From Deltaproteobacteria bacterium (GTDB lineage: Bacteria > Bdellovibrionota_B > Oligoflexia > Oligoflexales > Bog-1112): a stretch of 44,433 nucleotides of DNA. A program made the translations under genes and the position numbers. Position 1 is the stretch's first letter. The number at the start of each line of letters is the position of its first letter. A model generated the notes under the pieces. It was not told where the DNA came from. It made no database searches and saw nothing but the letters and a program-made list of their open reading frames with translations. Positions 11,120 through 19,843 of the stretch are shown here, one piece after another. The stretch spans positions 1 through 44,433 of the forward strand of contig CANIBL010000019.1 in NCBI GenBank assembly GCA_947466225.1, given 5' to 3'.

Positions 11120-12165
11120 CCGTTATAGGAAAGGGCATCGCAGGTCTTTTGTTGGGGGATCAGTTGCTGGCGCGGGGATGTGCTGTCACCTTCTTTTACC
11201 GAGAGGAAAGCTCGGCTTCGGCTGCAGCTCTTGGCGTTTTTGTTTCCAAAGGTCTTTTTCTGGCACAGGACCCCCTTTTTTCTCACAAGCTTGGGGCGCA
11301 TTTGGCTTTTGGTACGCTCATCTCTCAGCTCAGCGAGCGCATGGGGGAGAAAATCCCTCGATTTCAGGGGGCTCAGGAATTTTTTGATTCCCCTGCGGCC
11401 TATCGAGGGTTACGGCAGCGCATCTATCGCAATCAATTCACTGGTGCTTTAGATGTGGAGGTGCAGCGGCAATCTGCGGGGGCGGGGGCGTTTTATTATC
11501 CACAGGATTATTGGGTAGATGCCGGGTTTTCTCTAGGTGTTATGGAGTCGGATTTGCGCAGGCGGGGGGCCGTTTTTATTCCTCGCGAGGTAGTGCGGGT
11601 GGGGTCGGCCAAAGAGGGGCTTTGGGTGCAGACTGCTGTGGGCCGCGACCTCTTTTCGGAGGTGGTCCTTGCCGCGGGAGAGGGCGCCTCGGCTTTATTG
11701 AGGGAAAGCGGCATTGCGGGATTTCCCGTACAAAGACGCCCTGGATGTACGGTGCGGTACCAGCTAGAAGGTCCAGGAGAGGCGCCTGTTTTTTTACTCA
11801 AGAAGGGTCGGCTTTCTCTCGTCAGCCACGGCGGGATTTTTTATATGGGGCCTTTTGATCAGGAGCCATCGCCAGAGGAAGAGGCGGTTTTGTTTCAATA
11901 CGCGCAAAAGTGCTGTCCAGCCTTGTTGCCTTTTTCTTTAACAGGCCGGGGTTGTTCTCATGGCACTCGAGTGCGAACCCCTCACGGGGCTCCCTATGTT
12001 GGCCCTGTCTCCCTTTCTTTTGGTAGGCGGTTATGGGTTTCTTTTGGCTATGATAAGTCAGGCTTTGTGTTGGCTCACGAAGCCGCCCGTCATATTGTAG
12101 ATCGGTTGTGTGGACAAGGGGGAGATGACGGACAGAATCGACATCTTCAGGTTGATTGGGTATAA
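11110..12165 (+). CDS. FAD-dependent oxidoreductase (DAO family)
   Basis: A 351-residue flavoprotein of the D-amino-acid oxidase/glycine-oxidase type. The FAD-binding GKGIAG motif is at residues 7-12, and a second FAD contact is near VVLAAGEGASALLR. The C-terminal HGTRVRTPHGAPYVGP and WVSFGYDKSGFVLAHEAARHIVDRL match the conserved end of this family. The substrate is unknown. ATG 11110 has AGGGGA upstream and overlaps the end of the serine hydrolase gene by 10 bases, so both are probably translated together. An in-frame extension to 10888 would overlap that hydrolase over 230 bases and is rejected. Confidence 0.78.
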   Translation: MQVAVIGKGIAGLLLGDQLLARGCAVTFFYREESSASAAALGVFVSKGLFLAQDPLFSHKLGAHLAFGTLISQLSERMGEKIPRFQGAQEFFDSPAAYRGLRQRIYRNQFTGALDVEVQRQSAGAGAFYYPQDYWVDAGFSLGVMESDLRRRGAVFIPREVVRVGSAKEGLWVQTAVGRDLFSEVVLAAGEGASALLRESGIAGFPVQRRPGCTVRYQLEGPGEAPVFLLKKGRLSLVSHGGIFYMGPFDQEPSPEEEAVLFQYAQKCCPALLPFSLTGRGCSHGTRVRTPHGAPYVGPVSLSFGRRLWVSFGYDKSGFVLAHEAARHIVDRLCGQGGDDGQNRHLQVDWV

Positions 12166-12208
12166 CACTCTGTGGCGGAAGCGTTTTGGGTAGAAAGGAA
12201 CCTTATTC

Positions 12209-12637
12209 ATGTCGGACGTTTATATTCAAACTCGCATATTATCTCCTTCGAAGCTCTTGCTGGAGAGGAAGACTACGCATGTGCAGGTACCGGGAATTTT
12301 AGGCTATCTGGGTTTTTTACCAGGACATGTGGATTTGGTTACCCAGCTGGTTGTGGGTACATTGACGCTGGAAACCAAAGGAGAGAGCCCGGCTTTCTTT
12401 TTTGTTACTGGCGGCTATGTGGAGTACCATGATCATGTACTCCACATTTTGGTGGATTTCGTCGAGCGCCCCGAGGATATCGATTCGACTCGTGCCAAAC
12501 AAGCAGAAGAAAGAGCGTTAGAGCGACTGCAGGGGGCCAAAGAGGGGCCGGTAGATGTACGGCGAGCTCTAGCGTCTCTCGAGCGTGCAAAGGCCCGGCA
12601 AAAGCTGCTGCAAATGTCGACAGGAAAACATCAGTAG
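12209..12637 (+). CDS. atpC: ATP synthase F1 epsilon subunit, isolated
   Basis: Central-stalk subunit that regulates the F1 motor. 142 residues. The beta-sandwich signature GYLGFLPGHVDLVTQL (about 31-46) and FFVTGGYVEYHDHVLHILVD are typical, followed by the two-helix C-terminal domain (from about residue 95). ATG 12209 follows AAAGGAA. Normally atpC ends an atpHAGDC operon; here it stands alone between a flavoprotein and a glycosyltransferase, about 10.7 kb from atpB/atpE. The other F1 genes are not in the window. Confidence 0.88.
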   Translation: MSDVYIQTRILSPSKLLLERKTTHVQVPGILGYLGFLPGHVDLVTQLVVGTLTLETKGESPAFFFVTGGYVEYHDHVLHILVDFVERPEDIDSTRAKQAEERALERLQGAKEGPVDVRRALASLERAKARQKLLQMSTGKHQ

Positions 12638-12670
12638 AGTGGCCTCTAGGGCTGTCCTTCGATCCCCATT

Positions 12671-13777
12671 GTGGAGGAAAAAATTACTGATACTCGACAG
12701 CTGGTTTTTTGGGACAGTTTTGGGTTTTATTCCCGTCATTCCGGGATTTATCGGTATGCGACCTCTCTTGCAGACTGCCTAGAAACGCAAGGTTTTCATC
12801 CTCGATTTTTGGTTTCCGAAAATAGTCGATCTTTATCCCATACTACAGAACCGCTTTCTCTTTCTCCTCGCCGACAACGAATCAAATCGCTGTGGGCAAG
12901 CTGGGCATACGGAGAGCTTTGTGAGCGCTATAGAGGCCCGCTATTGTTTCATGGGCTGTCCAATCTTAATCTTCCGTTGAAAAAGAAAAATCCCCAGCAT
13001 GTTTTTTTTCTGACCCTTCATGATGGCATTCCTCTGGTTGCACCTCGTGGGGTTTCCGTTTCGGTTGCGTTGCAGTCTCGTCTTCTGCTGCCTTTTGTGG
13101 TGTCTCTTGCGGATCGAATCATCTGTGTTTCCAGGTGGACTATGGACTGGGTGGAAAGCGCATATCCAAAGGCACGGGGCAAGTGTGTGCACATACCCAA
13201 TGGGTTTTCTCCTTGGAGGGCTTCGTCCATTTTTTCTTTACCTGGGGCAAAGTTGCGTGTCTTGGTCGTGTCTCGTTTTGAAAAGTACAAACAGTTTGAC
13301 CTTCTTGTAAAGATTTTGCAAAAAACCGGCGATTTGTTTTCGGTCACAGTTGTTTCTGATTTTCGGGGGGCGGCATTTTTGCGAGAACGCCTGGGGAAGA
13401 ACCAACAGGGAATTACACTTCTTTCTGCTATCGAAGAGGGTACCCTTCAGCGTCTGTATGGGGCGTCGGATGTATTGCTACATACAAGCCGATTTGAGGG
13501 GTTTTGTTTGCCCGCAGCAGAGGCGTTGGCCTGTGGGGTTCCGGTTGTCTTTTGTCGGGGAAGTGGCATCGATGAGGTGGTGGGGGCCTCCGTGGGGAGT
13601 GGGCTTGAAGCGACAGCCCCTGTTTCGCAGTGGGTTGATGCCCTCGAAGGCTGGGGCCAAAAAAGACGGACATCCGAATTTCAACAAAGTTGTTGTTTAT
13701 ATGTGGGTGGACAGGTGCAGTGGTCTCAAGCGGCAGACCTTTTACTGAAAGAGTACCGACTTTTTGCCTTTTCGTAA
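12671..13777 (+). CDS. GT4-like glycosyltransferase
   Basis: Transfers a sugar from an activated donor, presumably to LPS, a polysaccharide or a lipid. 368 residues with a GT-B look. The N-terminal domain begins with FWDSFGFYSRHSGIYRYA, which holds the acceptor-side glycine loop. The C-terminal donor domain carries VSRFEKYKQFDLLVKI (about 198-213) and the EGFCLPAAEALACGVPVV block (near 276-293), which has the conserved E-x7-E. Start is uncertain: GTG 12671 has no ribosome site upstream, while GGAGG at 12673-12677 would suit a rare ATT start at 12683. Substrate unknown. 33 bases after atpC. Confidence 0.8.
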   Translation: MEEKITDTRQLVFWDSFGFYSRHSGIYRYATSLADCLETQGFHPRFLVSENSRSLSHTTEPLSLSPRRQRIKSLWASWAYGELCERYRGPLLFHGLSNLNLPLKKKNPQHVFFLTLHDGIPLVAPRGVSVSVALQSRLLLPFVVSLADRIICVSRWTMDWVESAYPKARGKCVHIPNGFSPWRASSIFSLPGAKLRVLVVSRFEKYKQFDLLVKILQKTGDLFSVTVVSDFRGAAFLRERLGKNQQGITLLSAIEEGTLQRLYGASDVLLHTSRFEGFCLPAAEALACGVPVVFCRGSGIDEVVGASVGSGLEATAPVSQWVDALEGWGQKRRTSEFQQSCCLYVGGQVQWSQAADLLLKEYRLFAFS

Positions 13778-13806
13778 AAATCCTCTTACACTTTTATCAG
13801 TAGGGT

Positions 13807-14784
13807 ATGGGTTTTGATGGAGGGGCTATGTATTCAAGTGCACCTGAGTCTTTTTTGCCAAGCAAGAGCGAAAAGAGCGTTTTTCTCACCGGTATGAGCG
13901 GATATGTTGGCGACTATGTAGCAAAGTTTCTCGCGCATTCTGGCTTTTCTGTAATTGGAACGTATCGAAACCACTTTCCCTCCTTGGTCGATAATGTTTT
14001 CCCTGTTTGTACAGATTTGACTTCTCCTGAGCTGCTTGCCGCCCCCTTGCGGGGGGTTTCCGCTGTGGTGCACTTGGCTTGGGAAAATAATTTTTTGGGC
14101 ACCTCAAGCGCAGATTCAAACAGCGATTCTTTACTAACAAATAATTTGGTTTGCCTGCGAAATTTGCTACAGGCCGCAGAAAAAGCCAAAGTCGAAACCT
14201 TTATTTTTTTGAGCGTGAGAGGGGCTTCTGGTCAAGCCACCGCCGACTTTCTTCTGGAAAAATATTGTGCTGAGTGTTTGGTTCTGAACTCCCGTATTCC
14301 AAAGAAGCGCGTGATTCGATCTTCTCTATTGGTGGGGGGGAATCCAGGGCAGAATCAATTTCTATCTGCGATACAGCGAATCGTACAAAAAATTCCGGGG
14401 CTGTATCCTGTTCCGGCTTGGAAGGGGTCGCTTTTTCCTCTACATATTAGCGATTTGGTTCTTGTGCTGCATCGTATGCTGCAGTTTCCTTCTCAAGAGC
14501 CGGCCGCCGTTTTCCATGCAAAGGGACAAACTTCTTGCCGTGTAGAAGAGGTGTTTCGCTTGGTTTCTGCCCAGCAGAGCGGTGCCCCTAGAATACCGCT
14601 GCCACGCTGGATCAGCGGGTGGGCATTGCGTTTGATCGAAGCGCAGCTCGCTCGCACCCATCACCGAACGCCACGGATGTCCGATTTTTTACAGGCAGAG
14701 GGGGCCCCCTCCGGAGAAGGGGTGGAGGTGGAGGAGCCATTTTTTCCGAGTAAACGAAAGAGTTTACAAGAGTGTTTTGTTTAA
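13807..14784 (+). CDS. NAD(P)-binding SDR-type epimerase/dehydratase
   Basis: Extended short-chain dehydrogenase with the nucleotide loop TGMSGYVG at 28-35 and the conserved VVHLAWE near 87-93. 325 residues. At the place of the catalytic Y-x3-K the sequence has F148-L-L-E-K152, so the tyrosine is replaced by phenylalanine and classical catalysis may be lost or altered. ATG 13807 is used; ATG 13828, behind GGAGGGG, is an alternative. The role is unknown; together with the preceding glycosyltransferase it may act in polysaccharide synthesis. Its stop codon overlaps that of ftsZ on the opposite strand. Confidence 0.72.
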   Translation: MGFDGGAMYSSAPESFLPSKSEKSVFLTGMSGYVGDYVAKFLAHSGFSVIGTYRNHFPSLVDNVFPVCTDLTSPELLAAPLRGVSAVVHLAWENNFLGTSSADSNSDSLLTNNLVCLRNLLQAAEKAKVETFIFLSVRGASGQATADFLLEKYCAECLVLNSRIPKKRVIRSSLLVGGNPGQNQFLSAIQRIVQKIPGLYPVPAWKGSLFPLHISDLVLVLHRMLQFPSQEPAAVFHAKGQTSCRVEEVFRLVSAQQSGAPRIPLPRWISGWALRLIEAQLARTHHRTPRMSDFLQAEGAPSGEGVEVEEPFFPSKRKSLQECFV

Positions 14785-16205
14785 GGCAGTTGAGGCTCTA
14801 GTCTTTTTCGTAAAAACGTAGGAATATTTAGGTCTTCTTCGGGGAAAATATTTCCAGAGAAAGATTCTGAAAGCTCCATGGCTTCTTCCAATTTTGCATC
14901 AATTTCTTGGCTTAATTTTTCTTGTGATTGAATGATAATTCGCTCGAATTCACTTGGGAATCCGGATACTTTTGGGGCGTCAAAAAACACGGGCTCTTCA
15001 ACTGGAGCTGCAGTTGGGGCTTTTTCTGCTTGCTCCATGGTGAGCTTGGCTAGCGCATCCGTTTCGCTTTCTTGATGGGGTGCATCTATTCGTGTTTTGG
15101 ATGTAGGCGCCACATAGTAAGCGGGTGGCGCATATGCAGGATCTCTTTCGATTCTGCGCTCTTTGCTGGGTTTGTTTATGGGTGTGTAGGAAGAGGTAAG
15201 CTGTAGGCTATAGTCATCTGTGGATTTCTTGGGTTTTTGTTTGTCTCCCGTTGGAAACCCAGTTGCGATAACGGTAATGCGAATTTCATCCTTCAAGCTC
15301 TCATCGATGACTGCGCCAAAGATGATATTGGCATCAATGTGAGCGGCATTTTGGATAATCGAACAAGCGTCGTTTACTTCAGATAATGATACGTTTTGTC
15401 CGGCTGTAATGTTGATCAGAATACCGGTTGCACCCTCAATGTCGATGTCCTCCAGAAGAGGCGAGGAGATGGCTTTTTGAGCTGCTTCAATGGCGCGTTT
15501 TTCTCCTGAGGCTCTTCCTATTCCCATAAGGGCTTGGCCCGTGCTGAGCATGATGGTTTTTACATCTGCGAAGTCAACGTTCACAGTTCCGGGAATGTTG
15601 ATAATATCGCTGATGCCTCGTACGGCATTTACCAACACATTGTCTACCATTTTGAATGCATCAATCATGCTGAGGCTAGGGTCTGCTACTTGCAGAAGGC
15701 GTTGGTTGGGAATTACGATGAGGGTGTCAACTTGCTCCCGCAGTTTTTCAATGCCAATCTCAGCGTGTTTTTGCCTTCTTTTTCCTTCAAAATCAAATGG
15801 TTTTGTTACGACGCCTACGGTGAGGGCGCCGCTTTCACGCGCAATTTGTGCGACGATAGAAGCGCCACCGGTTCCCGTGCCTCCGCCCATACCAGCCGTG
15901 ACAAAAACCATATCTGCAGCGCTTAGGCTTTCCGTGATCTCGTGTCGATCCTCCAATACAGCGTCTCTTCCTACATCCGGGTCTGCGCCGGCCCCAAGGC
16001 CCTTTGTGAGCTCTTTTCCAATTTGAATGACTGTGGAGGCTTTAGAGCCACGCAGCGATTGTCCATCTGTATTGGCTGCGATGAAGTCAACGCCTTCAAC
16101 GCCTGCTTGAATCATCGTGTTGATGGCGTTGGTTCCGCCCCCTCCAACTCCGATCACTTTAATTCTTGCATCTCGAGAGGTGGGGCGTCGGGAAAGTGTG
16201 TCCAT
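14781..16205 (-). CDS. ftsZ: Cell division GTPase FtsZ
   Basis: Tubulin-like protein that polymerises into the Z-ring and directs septal wall synthesis. 474 residues. The nucleotide-binding glycine loop GGGTGTG is at 107-113, with [12 protein letters not shown] near 18-29 and the T7-loop segment ([11 protein letters not shown], containing the D residue for GTP hydrolysis) further on. A long disordered linker leads to the C-terminal peptide [10 protein letters not shown], which binds FtsA and other partners. ATG 16205 is chosen because AAAGGA precedes it; a TTG at 16223 lacks a site. Last gene of the dcw series, with its own promoter. Confidence 0.96.
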   Translation of the reverse strand: MDTLSRRPTSRDARIKVIGVGGGGTNAINTMIQAGVEGVDFIAANTDGQSLRGSKASTVIQIGKELTKGLGAGADPDVGRDAVLEDRHEITESLSAADMVFVTAGMGGGTGTGGASIVAQIARESGALTVGVVTKPFDFEGKRRQKHAEIGIEKLREQVDTLIVIPNQRLLQVADPSLSMIDAFKMVDNVLVNAVRGISDIINIPGTVNVDFADVKTIMLSTGQALMGIGRASGEKRAIEAAQKAISSPLLEDIDIEGATGILINITAGQNVSLSEVNDACSIIQNAAHIDANIIFGAVIDESLKDEIRITVIATGFPTGDKQKPKKSTDDYSLQLTSSYTPINKPSKERRIERDPAYAPPAYYVAPTSKTRIDAPHQESETDALAKLTMEQAEKAPTAAPVEEPVFFDAPKVSGFPSEFERIIIQSQEKLSQEIDAKLEEAMELSESFSGNIFPEEDLNIPTFLRKRLEPQLP

Positions 16206-16288
16206 GATGGTTCCTTTTTGCAAAAAATACCCAAGGTAGATAGAGAGGCGGCCCCTACCGATGCCCGATAGATGACGGGCTTTGATTT

Positions 16289-16318
16289 ATTATAGGAGCG
16301 GTAAAGAAATGGAGTCAA
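16289..16318 (-). promoter_or_regulatory. Strong sigma-70 promoter of ftsZ
   Basis: On the minus strand, TTGACT (16318-16313) and a perfect TATAAT (16294-16289) are 18 bases apart. Transcription should begin near 16281, giving a leader of about 75 bases before ATG 16205. The leader contains a 5-bp hairpin GCCCG...CGGGC at 16263-16280. This is one of the best consensus promoters in the window. Confidence 0.82.
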
Positions 16319-16390
16319 TATTTTGACAGAGAGTCTTGTCCCACTGCGCGTTCTGTTTCAACTTCAGATGGATTGGTTGATAAATTTTAG

Positions 16391-16549
16391 GGCGATGTTA
16401 ATGCCAGCAACTGCAAGTCAGGAAACTCTATTACCGTCTCTATAGATCCAACCCAAATCTATGCTCTATCTGGAAATGCAGGACACGCAAATGGTCTTTC
16501 CACCGGATTTAACCCAATGGTTTTAGCTTTTTCTGGAGAAAAGCGATAA
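16391..16549 (+). pseudogene. Possible gene fossil between ftsA and ftsZ
   Basis: A 52-codon open stretch on the plus strand reads as a plausible protein piece (for example NSITVSIDPTQIYALSGNAG, then GLSTGFNPMVLAFSGEKR and a stop). It has no start codon and is preceded, in the same frame, by TAG 16388-16390, upstream of which the frame again reads protein-like (SVSTSDGLVDKF). It overlaps the end of ftsA by 27 bases. This may be the decayed 3' end of an inserted or lost gene; chance cannot be excluded. I do not recognise the family. Confidence 0.35.
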
Positions 16550-17716
16550 GAGCCTCTGGGTGGTCGAAGATTTGTTTGTTGAGTTTCTGAGGTCTTTTTT
16601 GTTTTTCTCCTCCAGCAATAGCATGCCAATCACGCAAGAAAAGGCCCGTTGGTGTGTCTCTTTAGTAAGAAGAGCTCCATCTGGATGAATCAGTTTTAAC
16701 AAATTACAAGGTATTTTTAGCGTAGCATTGCATATCTTTTCGATTCCTTTTACTTCGGATCCTCCTCCAGTCAAGAGAAGGCCCGCTCCAATTTGGATTT
16801 TGTGTCGAGAAATTTTTTTTTCTAGAAAGGCTGCGATTTCTTGAATTCTAGGAATCAAAATGCGCAGCACTTTTTCTTTTGTCACAACTTTTTTCTTACC
16901 GTGAATATCTAAAATTTCTATGATTTCAGATGGGTTTTCTGCCTCCGCCCCCCAGAGGTTTTTAATTTTTTCCGCTTCTTCGTGGGAAATGGAAAGTCCA
17001 ATGGACAGGTCGTGGGTTAAGGTATCCGTTCCAATTGGAAGAGAAAAGCTCTCCACAGGCTTTTCTTGGATATATATCAGCCCTGTGCTGGTGCCTCCGC
17101 CTAGATCTAAAATGGCAACCCCCATTTTTTTGAGCGTATGAGTTAGAAAGGGGGTTGAAGCGGCAAAGGGCGCAGCATATAAATTTTCGACTTTCAGGCC
17201 ACTTTCGTTGCAAATGCGAACAATTTCCTTTGCGTAGCTTGCATTTCCTTGCAAGACAAAATATCGGGCTGTGATTTTATTGGCTCGCATTCCAATGGGG
17301 TTTTCATACCAAGCCTCTCCATTAATTTGAAATCCCAATGGAGCGACATGGAGTACGAGTTTTTCTGTTGAAGAGGCCTTTTCAACGGCTTGTTTATATA
17401 AGGAAACAAGGGTAGCGTTTTCTACTTGCTGATTTTCTAAGTGGAGCTCTGCTTCGAGAAGAAGGCTGTTGGTGTTGTTTCCTGTGATTGAAACAGAAAT
17501 TTCATATATATCTGTATTGAATTTGTGCTCGGCTTGCTCAATCAGTAGGGAAAGTTGATCTTTTGCGGCAGAAAAATCCACAATGCGGCCATGTCGAATC
17601 CCCTTCGACGGACAGGCGTGAACTTCAATTTCGGATTTTTTCCGGTTGGAACGAAGTAAAGCGAGGCAGAATTTAGAAGAGCCCAAATCCAGTGAATATC
17701 CATGTGTTTCTGTCAT
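16523..17716 (-). CDS. ftsA: Cell division protein FtsA
   Basis: Actin-like ATPase that anchors FtsZ filaments to the membrane and recruits later division proteins. 397 residues. The actin phosphate-1 loop is seen as SLDLGSSKFCLAL (about 8-20), the phosphate-2 loop as VAILDLGGGTSTGLIYI (about 204-220), and the adenosine motif as GAGLLLTGGGSEVKGIE (about 310-326). The C-terminal end (QRLLSLFSRKS) is the expected amphipathic membrane-targeting helix. ATG 17716 overlaps the ftsQ stop (ATGA). Confidence 0.94.
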   Translation of the reverse strand: MTETHGYSLDLGSSKFCLALLRSNRKKSEIEVHACPSKGIRHGRIVDFSAAKDQLSLLIEQAEHKFNTDIYEISVSITGNNTNSLLLEAELHLENQQVENATLVSLYKQAVEKASSTEKLVLHVAPLGFQINGEAWYENPIGMRANKITARYFVLQGNASYAKEIVRICNESGLKVENLYAAPFAASTPFLTHTLKKMGVAILDLGGGTSTGLIYIQEKPVESFSLPIGTDTLTHDLSIGLSISHEEAEKIKNLWGAEAENPSEIIEILDIHGKKKVVTKEKVLRILIPRIQEIAAFLEKKISRHKIQIGAGLLLTGGGSEVKGIEKICNATLKIPCNLLKLIHPDGALLTKETHQRAFSCVIGMLLLEEKNKKDLRNSTNKSSTTQRLLSLFSRKS

Positions 17717-18477
17717 ATTTTTACATCCACTTCTTTGATAAAGGCCTTGTTTTCAAAGTCAAGATCCACCTGGAGAGATTTTTTTGGGTTTTTTTGTAAA
17801 ATTTGATAAAGTCGGGCCATTTTTTTTTGAAAGGGGGGAAATCCAATATGAATAAGGCTTTCGGATGGTTGAAGCAAAAGCGAGTACCCCCGTTCAGCAT
17901 GATAGGAAAATGTCGAAATACCCACAGCTGCATTTTTTGCGAGACGAGTCAGCAGCTGGGTTTCAGTTCGAATTCGTTTGGTGGTTGCCGTTGGGGCATG
18001 ACAAGGATTTTGTACTGAAAGATCGGATGGAGTGGCGAGTCCCATGAGAATTGGGAGAGAGGGATTGGAAGGAATCGAAAAAGTATGTAGGTGACAAATA
18101 GAACCATCTGTCATGAGGTATGTTTTGGGCGCTTGGGTCAGTGCGTATAGCGGTGTTCTTTTTCTTTGTAGGATAGTCATGGTTTTGGGGGCGCTTTGGT
18201 ATACATGAAAAACGGAAACATTTTCTTTTTTTCGCATAAAATCTGCCAATTCACCAAGAGAAATAGGGCCGAGCGCTTCTTCCTTCGTTACCGTTGGAGA
18301 GAGGTAGCGGAAAAGAGCAGTAATAGGTGGAGAGAGGAGGGGGAGGCGATTGGGAGAGTAGAGAAGGAAAAAAAGACATCCAAAGAGAGTCAAAAAAACA
18401 AGGGAAAATGCAACCGTGCGTTTTCTTTTCCCCTCGATTTTTTGTCGACTAAGAATTTTCTTTTCGTATTTCTTCAC
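17713..18477 (-). CDS. ftsQ: Cell division protein FtsQ
   Basis: Bitopic inner-membrane protein linking early and late divisome parts. 254 residues from the chosen start: a basic cytoplasmic segment, one membrane helix (TVAFSLVFLTLFGCLFFLLY), then a POTRA-type domain (about residues 50-120) and a beta-domain. GTG 18477 is preferred because AAAGGA lies 9 bases upstream; TTG 18504 would lengthen it by 9 residues and deepen the overlap with murC. It sits directly after murC; murB and ddl, usual between them, are missing. Sequence similarity is weak, as is normal for FtsQ, so synteny counts. Confidence 0.8.
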   Translation of the reverse strand: MKKYEKKILSRQKIEGKRKRTVAFSLVFLTLFGCLFFLLYSPNRLPLLSPPITALFRYLSPTVTKEEALGPISLGELADFMRKKENVSVFHVYQSAPKTMTILQRKRTPLYALTQAPKTYLMTDGSICHLHTFSIPSNPSLPILMGLATPSDLSVQNPCHAPTATTKRIRTETQLLTRLAKNAAVGISTFSYHAERGYSLLLQPSESLIHIGFPPFQKKMARLYQILQKNPKKSLQVDLDFENKAFIKEVDVKI

Positions 18478-19843
18478 AAATATGGTCCTTTGCGAGCCAA
18501 GCAAGTTTGTGAATGTCTCCTGCGCCTACACACAGCAGTAGAGTCGGCTTTTGTACGTGCTGGGAGAGAAGGGCTGTGAGTGTCTGGGTGTCAGGCGCAA
18601 AGAAACAGGCCACGTTTGAGGCCTGGGTAATTTGTTCAATGAGCTGCTCATAAGGGGCAGAGGCAGAAGCTGTATCTCGAACTGAAAAAACCGGGACAGT
18701 GATGACAAGGTCTGCTCCAAGAAAGGATTGGGTAAACTCGGAAAAAGCGGTTTCCAATCGGGCAAAGCGGTGGGGTTGAAATAGCACGAGAATTTGACGG
18801 GTAGAGAAGGCCTTTTTAGCCGTGGAAACAGCAGCCTGTATTTTCCCTGGGTTGTGGGCATAGTCTTCGATTACGATGAGATTCTCATCTTGATAATGGG
18901 TTTCCCAGCGTTTTTTAACTCCCGAAAAAGAAGACAAGGTTTGTGCCGCTTCAGAGAGGGGAATACCAAGGGCTGTTGTGGCTAAAAGTGCAGCCGTGGC
19001 ATTTTCTACATTGTGTTTACCCAACAGGGGCAGCCGAAAGGAACAGGATTCGGTCTTGGATTGCAGGGTGACTTTCATGGCGCCATCCTGAAAATAGAAA
19101 TCAACGATATGTAGGGTTGCCTGCGCAGAAAACCCAAATGTAAGAATCGGTTTTTGGGTTTTCTGTTTGATGGAAACGAGATTAACGTAGTCAGGGTTGG
19201 TGGCAACAAATCCATTGGGTTGCACATGGTCAATGTGCTGAACAAAAGCGGTTTCTAGGGCAGAAATGGTTTTATAGTGATCCAAATGATCGTTTTCAAT
19301 ATTTGTAATGATCGTACCAAATGGGTGGTATTGTAAAAAACTTCCATCTGACTCATCGGACTCTGCGACAAAATACTCACTACTTTCATTGTACTGGCAG
19401 GAGCTTCCGGTATCAAGATTTTGCCCGCCTATGATGTAGGAGGGATTCTTTCCGAGGGCCTGTAAAATATGGGTCAATAGGAAGGAGGTGGTGGTCTTTC
19501 CGTGTGTACCTGATACGGTGATGCTCTTCTTTTTTTCCGCAATAATGAGCGCTAATAAATCGGAACGATGTAGGAGCGGGCGTTTGTTTTCTTGTGCTGC
19601 TTGTAGCTCTGGATTGGAGGGGGAGATGGCAGAAGAGTAAATTACGGTGTGACTTTTTTCTATGGAAGAGGCTGCGTGTCCGAGAAAAATGGAAATTCCC
19701 TTCTCTCGCAGCATTTGTAGGGTCGAAGATTCTGTCGAGTCGCTACCCTGAACCTGGTAGCCTTTGGCTTGGAAAAAGAGCGCAAGAGAAGACATACCGG
19801 CGCCGCCAATTCCAATAAAATGAAGGGGATCTATCAGTTTCAT
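18449..19843 (-). CDS. murC: UDP-N-acetylmuramate--L-alanine ligase
   Basis: Adds the first amino acid, L-alanine, to UDP-MurNAc in the cytoplasm using ATP. 464 residues, full length. N-terminal nucleotide-binding segment FIGIGGAGMSSLA (9-21), ATP-binding loop SGTHGKTTTS at 111-120, and the central motifs SDESDGSFL and NIENDHLDHY. The C-terminal domain begins near VKKRWETH. ATG 19843 overlaps the ftsW stop codon (ATGA). murG, which normally sits between ftsW and murC, is absent. Confidence 0.96.
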   Translation of the reverse strand: MKLIDPLHFIGIGGAGMSSLALFFQAKGYQVQGSDSTESSTLQMLREKGISIFLGHAASSIEKSHTVIYSSAISPSNPELQAAQENKRPLLHRSDLLALIIAEKKKSITVSGTHGKTTTSFLLTHILQALGKNPSYIIGGQNLDTGSSCQYNESSEYFVAESDESDGSFLQYHPFGTIITNIENDHLDHYKTISALETAFVQHIDHVQPNGFVATNPDYVNLVSIKQKTQKPILTFGFSAQATLHIVDFYFQDGAMKVTLQSKTESCSFRLPLLGKHNVENATAALLATTALGIPLSEAAQTLSSFSGVKKRWETHYQDENLIVIEDYAHNPGKIQAAVSTAKKAFSTRQILVLFQPHRFARLETAFSEFTQSFLGADLVITVPVFSVRDTASASAPYEQLIEQITQASNVACFFAPDTQTLTALLSQHVQKPTLLLCVGAGDIHKLAWLAKDHICEEIRKENS

